DNA from: a methane-oxidizing endosymbiont of Gigantopelta aegis
GTDB lineage: Bacteria; Pseudomonadota; Gammaproteobacteria; Methylococcales; Methylomonadaceae
Direction of reading: 5' to 3'
Assembly: GCF_016097405.1 (NCBI RefSeq)
Contig: NZ_JAEHGD010000002.1
Coordinates: 321,876-385,875 of the forward strand
DNA length: 64,000 nucleotides
In this document: piece after piece, positions 18,551-27,810 of the stretch
Layout of the letters: each line of letters starts with the position of its first letter
Position numbering within the stretch: position 1 is the stretch's first letter
The notes under the pieces: model-generated
Told to the model about the DNA's origin: nothing
Seen by the model: only the letters and a program-made list of their open reading frames with translations
The model's database searches: none
Translations under genes and position numbers: made by a program

Positions 18551-19254
18551 AGTTGTTTTCCAGTGAGCATTCCTAACCATAACATAGTGCCTGAAATCAG
18601 CAGGTTAGACACAAAGACAGTGAGTATGACAGTTAAATGTGTGTCGAAGCTATGGCCGCTTTCAATCAGATACAACAGTACATAGAGGGTGGAAAAGGTC
18701 AGATATAATCCTGTCATCACAACAATAATAGCCGCGCGATGTTCCAAAGCCATGTTGACCTTAGCCAGTAACAGCGCACTGATAATGCCGAGCAAAAATG
18801 CCCCCACCGCATTAACGATCATCAAGGCAAAAGGCACTATACCGCCATTCCAATGAATGATGCCGCCAGAATAATTGAACAGCGTACGGCCAAGTAACAA
18901 ACCGATCCAGACCGCCAGCAGGCAGGTACCAACGCTGAGCAGGATATTGTACCCGGCTTTAGCGAAATTGCCTTGTTCCAGCAAGAAGACGGTTTCCAGA
19001 GAAAAGGTGGAAAAGGTAGTAAAAGAACCAAACACTCCAATCAGAATTGCTGCACGGTATTCAGTGGAAATAGCAACACGTTGTACGATTAAGGCTTCCG
19101 TCATCAGTCCAATCAGAAAAGAGCCTAGAATATTGACGGCCAGGGTACCAAATGGAAAACTGCGTCCCAGCCAATGATAGACACCGTTGGACACCAAAAA
19201 ACGCAGTACGGCACCTAATGCGCCACCCATTGCAACTGCCAATAAATGATTCAT
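18547..19254 (-). CDS. crcB: Fused tandem CrcB (Fluc) fluoride channel
   Basis: 235 residues, about twice a normal CrcB. Domain 1 (1-125) has four helices with canonical MGGALGAVLRF, FGTLAVNILGSFLIG (pore Asn 41) and GVFGSFTTFSTFS (phenylalanine box). Domain 2 (138-231) has only three helices, matching helices 2-4: FALMIVNAVGAFLLG (Asn 148), GLYLTFSTLYVLL, and a last helix. With four helices first, helix 2 of the second domain would run opposite to that of the first, giving the antiparallel pair that fluoride channels otherwise make by dual-topology dimerisation. It exports cytosolic fluoride across the inner membrane. Confidence 0.88.
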   Translation of the reverse strand: MNHLLAVAMGGALGAVLRFLVSNGVYHWLGRSFPFGTLAVNILGSFLIGLMTEALIVQRVAISTEYRAAILIGVFGSFTTFSTFSLETVFLLEQGNFAKAGYNILLSVGTCLLAVWIGLLLGRTLFNYSGGIIHWNGGIVPFALMIVNAVGAFLLGIISALLLAKVNMALEHRAAIIVVMTGLYLTFSTLYVLLYLIESGHSFDTHLTVILTVFVSNLLISGTMLWLGMLTGKQL

Positions 19255-19256
19255 CG

Positions 19257-19802
19257 TCAGTATTTTATGAAATGCTCGCGGTAATATTTCATTTCGTCAA
19301 TCGATTCTTGAATGTCATCGAGCGCTTTGTGCGCCGATTTCTTTTTGAACCCCTTCATTATATCTGGTGCCCAGCGCGATGCCAGCTCCTTCAGAGTGGA
19401 TACATCCAGGTTACGATAATGGAAGTATTGCTCCAAAGTGGGCATACTGCGATACAAAAAACGTCTGTCCTGGCAAATACTGTTGCCGCACATCGGTGAT
19501 TTATTGGCTGGCACCCATTGTTTTAAAAACTCTAGGGTTTGTCGTTCGGCTTCAGCTTCATCGAGGCTGGAAGCTTTAATTCGATCAATCAGGCCGGATT
19601 GGCCATGATGTTTTTGATTCCAGTCATCCATTGCCGCTATGGTTTCATCTGATTGATGAATCGCCAGAACCGGCCCTTCGGCTAGGATATTCAGGTTTTT
19701 ATCGGTGATGATTGTGGCAATTTCAATGATTTGATCCTTGTCTGGATCGAGGCCGGTCATTTCCAGGTCAATCCAGATGAGATTTTCAGAATCGGCAGAC
19801 AT
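19257..19802 (-). CDS. orn: Oligoribonuclease
   Basis: 181 residues of the DEDDh exonuclease family: [12 protein letters not shown] (Asp, Glu), the Asp of CQDRRFL, and the His and Asp of [14 protein letters not shown]. Orn degrades 2-5-nt RNAs and pGpG, the end product of c-di-GMP breakdown, which is relevant to the GGDEF/EAL protein in this window. It ends 2 bases before the crcB start, so the two may form an operon. Confidence 0.96.
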   Translation of the reverse strand: MSADSENLIWIDLEMTGLDPDKDQIIEIATIITDKNLNILAEGPVLAIHQSDETIAAMDDWNQKHHGQSGLIDRIKASSLDEAEAERQTLEFLKQWVPANKSPMCGNSICQDRRFLYRSMPTLEQYFHYRNLDVSTLKELASRWAPDIMKGFKKKSAHKALDDIQESIDEMKYYREHFIKY

Positions 19803-19885
19803 GTTTATCCGTAACAGTTAAAAAGTTGCGGTAAATTGTAGCATTGGATAATCTGTATAGCCATTTCCATTTTTATTTAAACATT

Positions 19886-21139
19886 ATGCAGACATTTAGC
19901 CTTATTTTTCTGATTGCTTTAGCGATTTCAACCGCGATTCAATTCTGGTTGGATTGGCGCCAGAAAAACTATGTTTCGGCACATCGTGACCAGGTTCCTG
20001 AAGCGTTTAAAAATCGGGTTTCTCTACAAGCACATCAAAAAGCGGCTGATTATACAGTCGAAAAAGGAAAACTGGGCACCATTGACCATATTATCAGTTT
20101 GTTGATGTTGTTGGTGCTAACCTTAGGTGGCGGCATCAATGCGATTTTCAGTTTCTGGCATGGCCAGGGTTTGTCACCAATGACAGCGGATTTGGCATCC
20201 GTCGCCAGTCTGTTTTTGATCATGACGCTGGTGGAGTTGCCGACTAGTTGGTATCAAACCTTTGTAATTGAAGAAAAATATGGCTTCAATAAAAACACAC
20301 CGGCGCAGTTCATTAAAGACCAGTTGATTTCCATCGCTCTGGTGTTGGGTATCGGTATGCCAATATTAGCTTTGATTTTATGGGTTATGGATAGTATTGG
20401 CGAACTTTGGTGGCTGTACGCCTGGGCTATTTTAATCAGTTTTTCCTTATTGATGAGCTGGTTGTTTCCAACGGTGATTGCACCGTTGTTCAATAAATTC
20501 ACGCCGATGGAAGACAGCTCGCTCAAGCGCCGGATTCAGGCTTTGCTGGAGCGTTGTGGCTTTAGCAGTAATGGTATTTTTATCATGGATGGGTCGCGCC
20601 GGTCTGGTCACGGCAATGCCTATTTTACCGGACTTGGTAATAACAAGCGTATTGTGTTCTACGATACTCTGATCAATTCGCTGGATGAAGAAGAACTGGA
20701 AGCCGTTCTAGCGCATGAATTGGGCCATTTTAAACGCAAACATGTGATTAAAATGTTGATTTCATCTTCTATCATGACGCTGATCAGCTTTGCAATTTTA
20801 GGCTGGCTGATTCAACAGGACTGGTTTTTTACCGGCCTCGGTGTGACTGACGTTAAATCGAATGCTGTGGCTCTAGTTTTGTTCATGCTCGTGACGCCGG
20901 TGTTCACGCCATTTATTCAGCCGATTAGTGCTTGGTTCCAACGTAAATTTGAGTTTGAAGCCGACGATTTTGCCGTAGAAAATGCACGAGGCGATAAAAT
21001 GATCAGTGGCCTGGTCAAACTGTATGAAGAAAATGCCAGCACTCTAACGCCTGATCCACTTTATTCCGCGTTTCATTACAGTCATCCGCCGGCTGCTATT
21101 CGTATTTCCCATATTGAAGAAAAAATGCGACAGGGTTAA
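19886..21139 (+). CDS. M48 family (Ste24-like) membrane metalloprotease
   Basis: About 417 residues with several membrane helices (N-terminal, 65-90, 105-125, 150-175, 180-200) around the zinc site AVLAHELGHFKRKH (HExxH), two further helices, and the third ligand region FEFEADDFAVENA. This is the Ste24/CAAX protease architecture and suggests an inner-membrane protease. ATG 19886 (MQTFSL) directly precedes the first helix; TTG 19844 would add 14 residues. Its stop overlaps the rsgA start (TAATG). Confidence 0.88.
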   Translation: MQTFSLIFLIALAISTAIQFWLDWRQKNYVSAHRDQVPEAFKNRVSLQAHQKAADYTVEKGKLGTIDHIISLLMLLVLTLGGGINAIFSFWHGQGLSPMTADLASVASLFLIMTLVELPTSWYQTFVIEEKYGFNKNTPAQFIKDQLISIALVLGIGMPILALILWVMDSIGELWWLYAWAILISFSLLMSWLFPTVIAPLFNKFTPMEDSSLKRRIQALLERCGFSSNGIFIMDGSRRSGHGNAYFTGLGNNKRIVFYDTLINSLDEEELEAVLAHELGHFKRKHVIKMLISSSIMTLISFAILGWLIQQDWFFTGLGVTDVKSNAVALVLFMLVTPVFTPFIQPISAWFQRKFEFEADDFAVENARGDKMISGLVKLYEENASTLTPDPLYSAFHYSHPPAAIRISHIEEKMRQG

Positions 21140-22026
21140 TGGCAGAAAAACAAGAAGGCTTGGTTGTTTCACACCTAGGCAAAGGTATTGCGGTTGAAAC
21201 TGTTAGCGGTGAAATCTTGTTATGTCAGCCCCGCCGAAAGTTGGAAACAGTGGCTGTCGGTGACCGGGTAGTGTTTGAGCAGGTCGCTTCGGGACAGGGG
21301 CGGATTGATGAAATCCTCCCTCGCCGGTCGGTGTTGATCCGACCGGCCCGAAATAACAAGATACGGCCGGTTGCCGCTAACATCGATCATATTTATGTCG
21401 TATTTGCGCCGGAGCCGCGCTGTGATTTTTTATTGATTGATCAATATTTAGCTCTGTGTGAAAACCGTAACATCGAAGCCCGTCTGTTACTGAACAAAAC
21501 GGATTTGCCTGGTAGTGAAGTCTTGCAACCGAAGCTTGCTGTTTATCAAACGCTGGGGTACCCCTTGTATAAGGTCAGTGCAGTAGAAAACATCGGATTG
21601 GATGATTTGAAGCGGGATTTGAAAGGGCATGTCAGTCTGTTCGCCGGCCAATCTGGTGTCGGCAAGTCATCATTGACCAACCGATTGATCCCCGATAAGA
21701 ACCTCAAAATAAATTCAATTTCTGCGACCACAAAACACGGCCGCCATACCACCACGGCAGCGACCTTATATCATCTGCCCGAAGGTGGGGATTTGATCGA
21801 CAGTCCCGGTGTGGCGATTTTCGGTCTGGCAGGCTTGACTGAGTCCGAATTAGCCTGGGGATTTCGTGAATTCCAACCGCTGATTGAGCACTGTCGTTTT
21901 CATAATTGTCGCCATCTGCAAGATAAAGGCTGTGCCATCAAACGCGCTGTCGAACAAGGTGAAATTTCAAGCGAACGCTATCAACGTTTTTTGAAGTTGC
22001 GCGAAAAGATGCCTGTAATGCTTTAA
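21139..22026 (+). CDS. rsgA: Ribosome small-subunit-dependent GTPase A
   Basis: 295 residues. An N-terminal OB fold (to about 80) is followed by a circularly permuted GTPase, in which the G4 motif (LLLNKTDLPG) comes before G1 (AGQSGVGKSS) and G3 (LIDSPG), and a C-terminal zinc knuckle (CRFHNCRHLQDKGCAIK). RsgA checks the decoding centre during late 30S assembly. Translationally coupled to the M48 gene. Confidence 0.95.
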   Translation: MAEKQEGLVVSHLGKGIAVETVSGEILLCQPRRKLETVAVGDRVVFEQVASGQGRIDEILPRRSVLIRPARNNKIRPVAANIDHIYVVFAPEPRCDFLLIDQYLALCENRNIEARLLLNKTDLPGSEVLQPKLAVYQTLGYPLYKVSAVENIGLDDLKRDLKGHVSLFAGQSGVGKSSLTNRLIPDKNLKINSISATTKHGRHTTTAATLYHLPEGGDLIDSPGVAIFGLAGLTESELAWGFREFQPLIEHCRFHNCRHLQDKGCAIKRAVEQGEISSERYQRFLKLREKMPVML

Positions 22027-22132
22027 AATGTGTCTTTTACGGGATTACATGTAAGGCATGAGGATATGAGCGTATTTTGAAATGTTCAATAAAATCCAGG
22101 CATAGTATCTGTTCTGAAAAATATAGACTAGA

Positions 22133-22275
22133 ATTAAAATGCGAATTAAGAGCTGAAAACCTCATATAAAATAAAATCAATGACTTATATTTTTTGCTTG
22201 AGGAGCATAGAGTTTGCATCACGCTAAGCCATTGATTTGTTGTGCCACAATTTAGCTCTTAATTCACATTAAAAT
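22133..22275. repeat. Long imperfect inverted repeat, possible MITE
   Basis: About 25 bases at each end are inverted copies with four mismatches (shared core GAATTAAGAGCT). A nested inverted pair (AATCAATGACTTA against TAAGCCATTGATT) sits inside, so the whole 143-bp segment can fold on itself. No coding capacity. It lies in the 282-base gap between rsgA and the small interrupted ORF. Confidence 0.5.
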
Positions 22276-22360
22276 TTATATTTATCAATTACCGTTGAGG
22301 AGCGATTAATGAGATATTCGACAATAACCGGAATAATTTTATTCATAGGGAATGTTGCTA

Positions 22361-23210
22361 GGGGCTGTTGCCGTTTTGAAAATCCCCCTTGAAATTCAAT
22401 AACTCCGCCACATAGATTGTTTATTTTGACTCAAAAACAAGCAAACTATGCCCCGACAAATGCTTACGGATGAACTTTGGGAGAAACTGAAGATAATTAT
22501 GTTGAAAATGGGAATTTATGACAAACCTTGTCTTCGAAAAACAGTCGAAGGTATTTTTATCGCTTGCGAGTAGGTTGTCCCTGGAGAGATTTACCCACGG
22601 CTTTTGGTAATTGGAATGCGGTATATAAACGATTCAATGACTGGTCTCGTAAAGAAAAACTGATGGGTATTTTTAACGCCTTGGTTGTTGATCCAGACCT
22701 GGAATGGGAATTTATTGATGGGAGTATTGTGAAAGCACATCAGCATAGTAGTGGTGCGGCCTGTGAACAAGAAACAGCGATAGGGAAATCTGTCGCCGGG
22801 AACACCAGTAAAATTCATATGGCCGTTGATGCCTGTGGTCTTCCTATTCATTTCTCAGTGACAGGCGGCGAAGTTCATGACTGTAAAGAAGCACCGAAAT
22901 TAGTTGCAGAGCTCCCAAAAGGTGACTATATAGTTGCTGACAGAGGCTATGACAGTGAAGCATTACGTCTTCAAATTAAAGACAAAGGGGCTGTTCCTGT
23001 TATCCCAAGAAAAAGAATTCAACTCGGGGAAATGATGAAATGGATTGGTGTCTCTACAAATATCGCCATCTCGTTGAAAATGTGTTTGCAAGACTTAAGC
23101 ATTTCAGAGCGATCGCCACGCGATATGACAAACTCAAACGAAATTTTGAAGGCTCTATCGCTCTGGCTTGCGCCTTTTTATGGTTACCTATGTGAAATGG
23201 CAACAGCCCC
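22361..23210 (+). mobile_element. IS5-family (IS427-like) element, copy 3
   Basis: 850 bp with both 12-bp ends (GGGGCTGTTGCC) and a TA duplication (22359-22360 and 23211-23212). It differs from the intact 852-bp copies by one T in a T tract and one A in the A tract. It interrupts the small ORF beginning at 22309. Confidence 0.94.
22448..23195 (+). pseudogene. IS5-family transposase, frameshifted
   Basis: Same protein as the intact copies but broken twice: a missing T near 22558 shifts the frame shortly after VEGIF, and the 5-A tract near 23010 leaves the last third (KNSTRGNDEMDW onward) in another frame. It begins MPRQML. Confidence 0.88.
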
Positions 23211-23394
23211 TAGATTAAGTGTGTTATTTTTTGTCAATGTTTTTTCCTATTATTGCATTCAAGCCTGGACGCGTAAAGAGAACCATGCAACCGGTTCTGT
23301 AAAACATCGGCAAATGCGGCGGAAAGGTAAACAATTTAAGTTCTTATTTCTGAACAGTATAAAATAACATTACCATTCATTTTGCTGGAGAGCC

Positions 23395-25140
23395 ATGTTT
23401 CTGCAAGGCGTTAAAAAAAATATCATTCCACGTCCTATTCAACCCTCTAGGTTGCCACAAACCGATATGGATCCGGTGTTAGCGCGTATTTTCGCCAGCC
23501 GGGGAATCGACAGGCCAACGCAATTGGATCGTTCTCTGGCACGCTTGCCGTCGCCGGAGTTATTGTCCGGTATGAGGGCAATGGTCAAACATTTACACCA
23601 GGCATTAGAACAACAGCAGAAAATCTGTATTGTCGCCGATTTTGATGCCGATGGCGCGACCAGTTGTGCGGTGGCCATGCGGGGTTTGCAATTACTTGGT
23701 GCTGAAAATGTGTCGTTTATTGTGCCTAATCGTTTTGAATATGGGTATGGTTTGACTCCTGAAATTGTAGAGTTAGTCAAACAGCAACAGGCTGATGTCA
23801 TCATTACGGTGGATAATGGTATTGCCAGCTTAGAGGGCGTGGCTGCCGCTAATGCGGCGGGCATTCAAGTGTTGGTGACCGATCACCATTTGCCCGGCGA
23901 AACGCTGCCCGAGGCGGCCGCTATTGTTAATCCTAATTTACCCGATGATCGTTTCCCCAGCACTCATATTGCCGGGGTCGGCGTTATTTTTTATGTGTTG
24001 ATGGCTTTGCGGCGCTATTTACGTGAACAAGATTGGTTCAAGCGTCACAATTTAGCCGAACCTAATCTAGCTCAGCTCCTGGATTTTGTAGCGCTGGGGA
24101 CGGTGGCCGATGTAGTGGTTTTAGATGAGGTAAATCGTATTCTGGTTCATCAAGGCTTGCAGCGGATTCGATCAGGGCAGTGTCATGCGGGTATTAAGGC
24201 AATTATCGAAATTGCGGGCCGACAACTTGAACGGATGCAGGCTTCAGACCTGGGCTTTGCCATCGGCCCGAGGTTGAATGCCGCCGGGCGCATGGATGAT
24301 ATGTCTCTAGGCATTCAGTGCTTTTTAACCGATGATGCTGAGGTTGCGCGAGATGTCGCCCGGCAACTGGATACACTGAATCAGGAGCGTAAAGAAATTG
24401 AAGCCCAAATGAAACATAAAGCCATGCAGTTATTGGCGGAAATGAAGGCTTTTGATGAGAGCCATTTGCCGGCTGGCGTTTGTTTGTTTAATCCGGATTG
24501 GCATCAGGGTGTGATTGGCATACTGGCCTCACGCATTAAAGACCGTTTGCATCGTCCGGTTATTGCCTTTGCACCCGCTGATAATGGTCAAATTAAAGGT
24601 TCTGCGCGTTCCATTGAAGGGCTTCATATTCGCGATGTATTGTGTGAAGTTGCGATTCGTCACCCCGATATTTTAAAACGCTTTGGTGGTCATGCCATGG
24701 CAGCTGGCTTGACGCTTGAAATGCATGATTATCCACCTTTTGCATTGGCGTTTGATGAAATTGTGACAGAAAAATTGGTGGATATTGACTTGGAGCAGAA
24801 AGTCTACTCAGATGGTGAATTGAAACAAGATTATTTGACTCTGTCTTTTGCTGAACAATTACAAAAAGCGGCAACTTGGGGTCAAGGTTTTCCAGAGCCG
24901 GTTTTTCATGGTCAGTTTGAGGTGATTCAATGTCGTATTGTGGGGCAACAACATCTTAAGTTTGTATTGAAGCTGATAGGCGAAGAATTACTGCTAGATG
25001 CTATCGCTTTTTTTGTAGAAAAACCGGAAAGCTGGTTGGGCACACGGCAGATTCAGGCAGTTTACAAACTCGACATCAATGAATTTCGTGGCAATCGGAA
25101 TTTACAGCTTATGCTGCACTATGCTGAAAAAATCAGTTAA
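23395..25140 (+). CDS. recJ: Single-stranded-DNA-specific exonuclease RecJ
   Basis: 581 residues. The DHH phosphoesterase core has VADFDADGATS (motif I), TVDNGI, VTDHHLPG (DHH) and the Asp of GVGVIFYVL/LGTVADVV. DHHA1 follows with HQGVIGILASRIKDR and the GGHAMAAGL motif, and then the C-terminal OB-like domain. RecJ resects 5' ends in recombinational and mismatch repair. GGAG lies before the ATG 23395. It is convergent with and overlaps the vanZ pseudogene by 4 bases. Confidence 0.95.
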   Translation: MFLQGVKKNIIPRPIQPSRLPQTDMDPVLARIFASRGIDRPTQLDRSLARLPSPELLSGMRAMVKHLHQALEQQQKICIVADFDADGATSCAVAMRGLQLLGAENVSFIVPNRFEYGYGLTPEIVELVKQQQADVIITVDNGIASLEGVAAANAAGIQVLVTDHHLPGETLPEAAAIVNPNLPDDRFPSTHIAGVGVIFYVLMALRRYLREQDWFKRHNLAEPNLAQLLDFVALGTVADVVVLDEVNRILVHQGLQRIRSGQCHAGIKAIIEIAGRQLERMQASDLGFAIGPRLNAAGRMDDMSLGIQCFLTDDAEVARDVARQLDTLNQERKEIEAQMKHKAMQLLAEMKAFDESHLPAGVCLFNPDWHQGVIGILASRIKDRLHRPVIAFAPADNGQIKGSARSIEGLHIRDVLCEVAIRHPDILKRFGGHAMAAGLTLEMHDYPPFALAFDEIVTEKLVDIDLEQKVYSDGELKQDYLTLSFAEQLQKAATWGQGFPEPVFHGQFEVIQCRIVGQQHLKFVLKLIGEELLLDAIAFFVEKPESWLGTRQIQAVYKLDINEFRGNRNLQLMLHYAEKIS

Positions 25141-25517
25141 AGCGGACGTTTTTTAAAGCGCGACCAACGTTCAAGATAAAAACAGACATACGCGGCCAAA
25201 AGGCCGCCAAAGGTATCGGCGGCCCAATCGACTGCATCTGCATCCCGTCCTGGTACGAAAGATTGATGTCATTCATCACTGATGCCATATACGCTGCAAA
25301 ATAATAGCGTACCACAGGTTTTCAATAGCCCCGATGCAGTCAGGTGGCGTAGCCAGCGCCAGGTTAGGACACCCATGACAAAATAAGCGCCGGTATGGAT
25401 GAATTTATCCTGATGTGGAAACAGCATCGGTGTCGGCAAACTGCTACGTGATGATAAATAAAAAATAAAGCCGCAGTAAACGAGCAGGGCGAGAAAATCA
25501 CGATAAGCGGGTTTCAT
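25137..25517 (-). pseudogene. VanZ-like membrane protein with an in-frame TGA stop
   Basis: The frame 25517-25137 reads as one 126-codon VanZ-family protein apart from a single TGA at about 25267-25269. Before it: LPHQDKFIHTGAYFVMGVLTWRWL-like helices ending YGISDE. After it, still in frame: HQSFVPGRDADAVDWAADTFGG and the last helix to KKRPL. The family has Trp at this place (DEWHQ), so TGG has become TGA. Either it is a true nonsense mutation, or a sequencing error. It overlaps the DUF6164 stop by 4 bases (ATGA), so the two were an operon. Confidence 0.85.
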
Positions 25518-25879
25518 AAGCCAAAATCCTGTAGCAAACGAATAGACAGATAAATAATAAGGCCAATAAAGCCGACTGAAAGTACAAATGTTACCGGGCG
25601 CTCCCAAAAAACCTGCCACAGGGTGCGTTGACGGCCGTGTTGTTTTTGTTGGTTGTATAGGGCACGCTGTTCTATAAAACGCTGTTGTTGATAATGATCC
25701 AATAACAGGCGAGCTTGTTGGTAGCTTGCCTTATCCCGAACCCATAACGCCGGCATGGAAATACCCCAGTTTCCAGCATCGGTTTCATAAAAATCAATCT
25801 TATGCTCGGTCAACAGTGCGCGAACTTGTTCGGCTTCATCTTCAGGAACACCGCGCAGGGAAAATAAAAATTCAGACAT
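25514..25879 (-). CDS. DUF6164 family protein
   Basis: 121 residues: a soluble N-terminal part (LFSLRGVPEDEAEQVRALL, FYETDAGNWGIS, ALWV) and one C-terminal membrane helix (about 95-115, VTFVLSVGFIGLIIYLSI). It matches the small DUF6164 family of gammaproteobacteria; function unknown. It is followed directly by the vanZ-like pseudogene and is divergent from the lipoprotein hydrolase. Confidence 0.75.
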   Translation of the reverse strand: MSEFLFSLRGVPEDEAEQVRALLTEHKIDFYETDAGNWGISMPALWVRDKASYQQARLLLDHYQQQRFIEQRALYNQQKQHGRQRTLWQVFWERPVTFVLSVGFIGLIIYLSIRLLQDFGL

Positions 25880-25991
25880 TGTGATTTATAGCAATAACAA
25901 AACGCTGTTATGATGAAGCAATAATGCGTACATTGTAAAGATGTTCAGCGATCGTTTGGTGGCTGAGATGATATTTTTGGGGAGATGCGAC

Positions 25992-27287
25992 ATGAAACAG
26001 AGGCGATTGTTTACGTTAGTTATTGGTTTTTTACTGTTGACAGGGTGCGCATCAGATCAAATCTATCGAGCCAACTATGCTTCCTGTTCTGTCACCGTTT
26101 CAGAGGATTGCGCATCTCATGCTGTACAAAAGATTGGTAAGGCACCTGCTGACTACTGGTTAGGGTTTGTAGAAGTCGATGACCAGGGGCAATTGCGGGA
26201 CAGAGCGCAGTTGCAAGCCGTTTTAGATCAACTGTATAAAGTGTCCTCAGATCATGATGTATTGATTAATGTTTTTGTGCACGGTTGGCATCATAACGCT
26301 AAACCTGGTGATTCCAATATCGAAGGCTTTAAAGGCATCCTGCAAAAACTCAGTGCTATTGAATCTCGCCAAAGCCATAACTGGCAACATAAACCACGTC
26401 AGGTTTTTGGCGTATATGTGGGCTGGCGGGGTGAGTCTATTGAATTTCCTGGCATAAAATACCTGACATTCTGGGATAGAAAAAATACGGCTCAGGATGT
26501 CGGTTATTTAGGTGTTACAGAGTTGTTACTCAAACTCGAACAAGTGGTGCATGTCAAAGAAGCGCAATCGACAGCGGAAAAAAGTCGACTCGTTATTATC
26601 GGCCACAGTTTTGGCGGGGCGGTTGTTTATAATGCACTCTCGCAGATTCTAGCCAATCGCTTTATTGACAGTCATCCGGGTAAAAGTTATTCCGGACAGG
26701 TGCAGGGTTTTGGAGATTTGGTAGTGTTGCTAAATCCAGCTTTTGAATCATTACAATTTGCGCCACTGTATGATTTGGCACAATCACGTTGTAGTTATCT
26801 CGATAGCCGAACACCTCGTCTGGCTATTTTGACATCAGAAACTGACTATGCCACGAAATATGCGTTTTGGGCAGGTCAAGCGGTCGCTACTTTTTGGGAA
26901 ACACATAACACGTTAACCCGTGAAGCTTGTCAGGGGCGGCGGAAGTTGATTTTGGATGAGGGTGAAGCCGACAGAACGGCGGTAGGGCATTTTGCACCAT
27001 TACTAACTCATGAATTGACATTGGATAATACGGTGCTTACATTGAATAAAGATAATGTGATTGAATGGCAGCGTCCAGAAGAAGGGCAAAGCCGAGTGAT
27101 GGGGAATCTGCGATTAACCCACTTAGGGCGCACATCACAGTATAATCCCTATCTGAATATTCGCGTCAGTTCAGATATTATGGATGGCCATAATGATATT
27201 TTTTCAGAAGAATTGTTAAGTTTTGTACAGGCTTTGATTGTTTATTCAACACAAGATAAACGTGGCAAGTTAACGAATAAAAGATAA
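25992..27287 (+). CDS. Lipoprotein alpha/beta hydrolase
   Basis: About 431 residues. A signal peptide with lipobox LLTGCAS is followed by an alpha/beta hydrolase domain: VFVHGWHHNAKPGD (oxyanion region), the nucleophile elbow IIGHSFGGAVVYNAL, and a late ALLTHEL/GHNDIF region for the catalytic His. This resembles esterase/lipase-type periplasmic or outer-membrane lipoproteins; the substrate is unknown. ATG 25992 follows GGGGAGA and starts the lipoprotein signal; a longer opening to 25941 is disfavoured. The HMA gene follows 4 bases later. Confidence 0.78.
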   Translation: MKQRRLFTLVIGFLLLTGCASDQIYRANYASCSVTVSEDCASHAVQKIGKAPADYWLGFVEVDDQGQLRDRAQLQAVLDQLYKVSSDHDVLINVFVHGWHHNAKPGDSNIEGFKGILQKLSAIESRQSHNWQHKPRQVFGVYVGWRGESIEFPGIKYLTFWDRKNTAQDVGYLGVTELLLKLEQVVHVKEAQSTAEKSRLVIIGHSFGGAVVYNALSQILANRFIDSHPGKSYSGQVQGFGDLVVLLNPAFESLQFAPLYDLAQSRCSYLDSRTPRLAILTSETDYATKYAFWAGQAVATFWETHNTLTREACQGRRKLILDEGEADRTAVGHFAPLLTHELTLDNTVLTLNKDNVIEWQRPEEGQSRVMGNLRLTHLGRTSQYNPYLNIRVSSDIMDGHNDIFSEELLSFVQALIVYSTQDKRGKLTNKR

Positions 27288-27291
27288 AAAC

Positions 27292-27810
27292 ATGGATGAT
27301 AAAAATTCTGAATTTAAAAACTTCAGCCTGGAGCGGGCGTGGGACCGGCGTATTGAAATATATTCTCCGGTCCTGAAAGGCGCGATGAATCAGGCTTATT
27401 TTTTTCAGATTTTGCTGAAAAAAAGGCATGAAGTTAAGTCGATTGAGATTGATCAGGAACGTGGCAGGGCGGTGATTGATTTCGATGCCGGTTTGTTAGA
27501 AAAATCTGATTTACTCGAGATTATCGACACGATTTTAGGGAATTTAAAACAGCGACAGCGTATTGAACCGGATACTGACCAAACTGAAATTAAATCTGAA
27601 GCAATTTCGGAAATTTGTTTGTTGGTCGATGGTATGAGTTGTCCTGCCTGTGCCGCCTTAATAAAAGTAGCCCTGAAAAAAATGCCGGGGGTGCAGGATG
27701 CCTGTGCAGAGCTTGAGACCAAGGAGGTAATGGTTTATGGCTCTATCAGTGAGGCGGATTTGATCAAAAAGATTGAAGATTTAGGTTATAAACATATCAA
27801 AACAAAATGA
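27292..27810 (+). CDS. HMA heavy-metal-associated domain protein
   Basis: 172 residues in two halves. The C-terminal domain (about 100-168) is a classic HMA fold with the metal site VDGMSCPACAALIK (CxxC), which binds Cu(I) or a similar soft metal. The N-terminal half (about 18-80) has the same beta-alpha-beta feel (IEIYSPVL, VKSIEIDQERGRAVIDF) but no Cys pair, so it may be a degenerate HMA domain. A soluble chaperone-like role is inferred. The stop overlaps the slyX start (ATGA). Close to the lipoprotein hydrolase; a shared function is unknown. Confidence 0.8.
   Translation: MDDKNSEFKNFSLERAWDRRIEIYSPVLKGAMNQAYFFQILLKKRHEVKSIEIDQERGRAVIDFDAGLLEKSDLLEIIDTILGNLKQRQRIEPDTDQTEIKSEAISEICLLVDGMSCPACAALIKVALKKMPGVQDACAELETKEVMVYGSISEADLIKKIEDLGYKHIKTK

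Larger units (their letters stand above)
22309..23367 (+). pseudogene. Small membrane-protein ORF interrupted by IS copy 3
   Basis: Joining 22309-22360 to 23213-23367 (removing the IS and one TA) gives one open frame of 68 residues. It begins MRYSTITGIILFIGNVARLS, has hydrophobic stretches at about 5-33 (the second includes LFFVNVFSYY), and ends in a basic tail (KHRQMRRKGKQFKF). A GAGGAGCG ribosome site lies before ATG 22309. The family is not recognised. The frame continuing exactly through both flanks is the evidence that this was a real gene. The insertion cuts it at codon 17. Confidence 0.6.
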
